DNA from: JAJZQD01 sp021847735
Lineage (GTDB): Bacteria > Bacillota > Thermincolia > Thermincolales > UBA2595
Direction of reading: 5' to 3'
Assembly (NCBI GenBank): GCA_027324025.1
Contig: DAHVYW010000073.1
Coordinates: forward strand, 1 to 31,335
Length of the DNA: 31,335 bases
Position numbers and translations under genes: made by a program. This document shows positions 29,485-31,335 of this stretch, piece by piece. Position 1 is the first letter of the stretch. Each line of letters begins with the position of its first letter. A model generated the notes under the pieces. It had not been told where the DNA came from and searched no databases. It saw nothing but the letters and a program-made list of their open reading frames with translations.

Positions 29485-31284
29485 ATGCTCCGACTGTTTA
29501 AAAAAGACTTGATATTCCTGCATGCCCCCAGCGTGTATGATTTCCGTAAAGATACCATTATGTTCGGGCCTATCAGTGATGTAGTCCCCTCCTCGCCAAC
29601 TTTTGAAATGTACCCGGTAGGTATTACCAGCATTGCGGAAACCCTTGAACAAAACGGATTTAACGTTCAAATTGTAAATGTCGCTTACCGCATGCTCCGG
29701 GACAAGGATTACGATCCGGAAAAGGTTATCGCATCCACGAACCCCACGGCCTTCGGCATTGACTTACACTGGCTGCCCCATGTTCACGGAAGTATTGAGC
29801 TGGCTAAAATCTGTAAGAAATACCATCCCGATACCCCGGTGATTTTTGGAGGCTTGTCTTCATCGTACTACCACGAAGAACTGATTTCCTATCCCTTTGT
29901 GGACTTTGTGGTCAGGGGTGACAGTACTGAAGAGCCCATGCTGCAGTTGATGAGGGCTCTTAGGTACGGATGGCCGGTGGATAATATTCCCAACCTCACC
30001 TGGAAAAAGCCAGACGGTTCTATGGTTGTAAATCCGCTCACCCATGTCCCTGATAATATAGACTATGTGTCAGTGCCTTGCTACAGTTATGTTGTCCGGT
30101 CAGTATTTAAATACGCCAATCTACACAATACACTACCATACCTTGATTGGCTAAAATATCCCATAACCGCCCTTTTAACAGCCCGCGGCTGCACCCAAAA
30201 CTGTTCTATTTGCGGCGGTTCGCAGTTCGCGTATAAAAGGATTTGCAACAGGGACAAGCCGGCCTACAGGTCACCACAGTCCCTGATAGAAGACATCAGG
30301 TTAATTGAGAAGCTTGGCAGGGCCCCCATTTTTGTTCTCCATGATCTCAGACAGGCCGGCGAAGACTACGTTAACGAGTTTTTTAGCCTGTTAAAGAAAG
30401 AGAATATTAAAAACGAGTTGGTTATTGAGCTCTTCTGGGAAGCCGGAGACGAATATTTTTCCAAGATTGCGGAGGCCGTACCCAAATTTAGCCTGGAAAT
30501 GACCCTGGAAACCCACATTGAGTCTATTCGCTCAATGAACGGCAAATTCGCCTGCACTAATGAACAGGTTGAAAATACAATAGCATCCGCTTTTAAGTAT
30601 GGCTGCAGAAAAATTGACATCTTTTTCATGACTGGGATTCCCAAACAGACGTACAGCCAAGCCGTAGAATGCGTTGATTACTGCCGCCACCTGCTGGAAA
30701 AGTTTAATGGGGACAAACGGCTGGCTTTGTTCATTGCGCCCCTCGCCCCCTTCCTGGACCCGGGATGCCTGGCCTTCGAATATCCTGATAAATATGGTTA
30801 TAAAAAGTTTTGCCATACCCTGGAGGACCATTACCACGCATTGACCAAACCCAGTTGGAAGCATATTTTGAGTTTTGAGACAGATGCCATGACCCGTGAT
30901 GAGATTGTGCGCTCAACTTATGACGCGGCACTCAAATTAAACGCCCTCAAACACGAGTACAACCTCATTGACGAAGACCTTTACAAACAGATAGAATTCC
31001 GAGTAACCAGCGCCCAGCAGATTATTGAAGACATAGACAGCATCTTGGAGATTGAAGATGAATACCTTAAACAGAAGGAATTGAAAGAATTAAAAAATAA
31101 GGTTGAAGAAATCAACAGGCACACCATCTGCGGCAAAGACGAGCTTAAATGGCCGATCAGCCAGCGGTTTGGTAACTTCATTTCGTTAATTTCAGTGTTT
31201 CTGAAGCTTTTCTTTACCGAATTAAGACTTTTGTACAACAGGTTTAAATTATTATTCGGCCAGAAAATGCGCCCATTAAAGTAA
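29485..31284 (+). CDS. B12-binding / radical SAM protein of unknown function
   Basis: A 599-residue protein resembling the TIGR04190-like family of B12-domain/radical SAM proteins. An N-terminal cobalamin-binding-like Rossmann domain (about 35-165) is followed by a radical SAM barrel with C236-x3-C240-x2-C243 in ARGCTQNCSICGG, the [4Fe-4S] cluster site. The canonical DxHxxG of the B12 domain is not clear (GIDLHWLPHVHG is the closest). The C-terminal part has a coiled-coil stretch (about 500-545) and an amphipathic, possibly membrane-touching end rich in F, L and R. GGGG precedes the ATG by seven bases, and a terminator starts at the stop. The substrate is unknown; B12-radical SAM enzymes often methylate or rearrange lipids, tetrapyrroles or peptides. 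Confidence 0.88.
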   Translation: MLRLFKKDLIFLHAPSVYDFRKDTIMFGPISDVVPSSPTFEMYPVGITSIAETLEQNGFNVQIVNVAYRMLRDKDYDPEKVIASTNPTAFGIDLHWLPHVHGSIELAKICKKYHPDTPVIFGGLSSSYYHEELISYPFVDFVVRGDSTEEPMLQLMRALRYGWPVDNIPNLTWKKPDGSMVVNPLTHVPDNIDYVSVPCYSYVVRSVFKYANLHNTLPYLDWLKYPITALLTARGCTQNCSICGGSQFAYKRICNRDKPAYRSPQSLIEDIRLIEKLGRAPIFVLHDLRQAGEDYVNEFFSLLKKENIKNELVIELFWEAGDEYFSKIAEAVPKFSLEMTLETHIESIRSMNGKFACTNEQVENTIASAFKYGCRKIDIFFMTGIPKQTYSQAVECVDYCRHLLEKFNGDKRLALFIAPLAPFLDPGCLAFEYPDKYGYKKFCHTLEDHYHALTKPSWKHILSFETDAMTRDEIVRSTYDAALKLNALKHEYNLIDEDLYKQIEFRVTSAQQIIEDIDSILEIEDEYLKQKELKELKNKVEEINRHTICGKDELKWPISQRFGNFISLISVFLKLFFTELRLLYNRFKLLFGQKMRPLK

Positions 31285-31313
31285 GGCAGGCAAAATGCTT
31301 GCCTTATTTTATT
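31282..31313 (+). terminator. Terminator of the radical SAM gene
   Basis: TAAGGCAGGC / GCTTGCCTTA, a 10-bp stem with one G-T pair and an AAAAT loop, followed by TTTTATT. The stop codon lies within the stem. Confidence 0.9.
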
Positions 31314-31335
31314 CGCCAGCACTAAAACTGCTGGA

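Overview
The window looks like a chromosomal core region of a Gram-positive, probably anaerobic member of the Firmicutes, most like the Peptococcaceae/Desulfotomaculales group. That placement is inferred, not measured. It rests on the order sigH, tRNAs, tuf; on sigH, ctsR, mcsA/mcsB, carD, disA, radA and yacL homologues; on AGGAGG-type ribosome binding sites with many TTG and GTG starts; and on interspersed repeats of a style I associate with that group. Almost all genes lie on the minus strand. Only a small Cys-rich hypothetical gene (14597) and a radical SAM gene (29485) lie on the plus strand.

Layout from low to high coordinates. (1) 1-1400: the first 41 codons of tuf, a repeat-rich spacer (363-727), and a five-tRNA operon (Thr-TGT, Tyr, fMet, Thr-GGT, Met) with its own consensus promoter and terminator. 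(2) 1404-8438: sigH, then yacP/rae1, rlmB, thyX, mrnC, cysS, cysE and gltX, read from gltX toward sigH with several start/stop overlaps; sigH has its own promoter. (3) 8596-10357: a DUF1002 secreted protein, an isolated hydrogenase-type maturation protease and an MTH1187-type thiamine-binding protein. (4) 10544-13653: a YacL-type PIN/TRAM membrane protein, ispD, ispF and a PrcB_C/Gmad2-like lipoprotein, bounded by a promoter and a terminator. (5) 13806-17811: carD as a single-gene unit, the divergent small gene, then radA-disA. (6) 18449-29053: a complete protein quality-control cluster read ctsR, dnaK, dnaJ, cbpM, clpB, mcsA, mcsB, clpC. (7) 29485-31284: a divergent B12-binding/radical SAM protein.

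The most distinctive feature is the heat-shock cluster. The usual ctsR-mcsA-mcsB-clpC operon is split by dnaK, dnaJ, cbpM and clpB. Its control region carries direct-repeat CtsR-type operators at the transcription start and further upstream, and I see no CIRCE, hrcA or grpE. One stress regulon may therefore control unfolding (ClpC/ClpB), refolding (DnaK and a half-zinc-finger DnaJ with its CbpM modulator) and the arginine kinase switch (McsA/McsB). The second theme is DNA repeats: a duplicated hairpin element with compensatory changes next to tuf, a 108-bp double-arm hairpin, and a long inverted repeat after disA. None is explained by a gene. I see no prophage, transposase, CRISPR array or restriction system.
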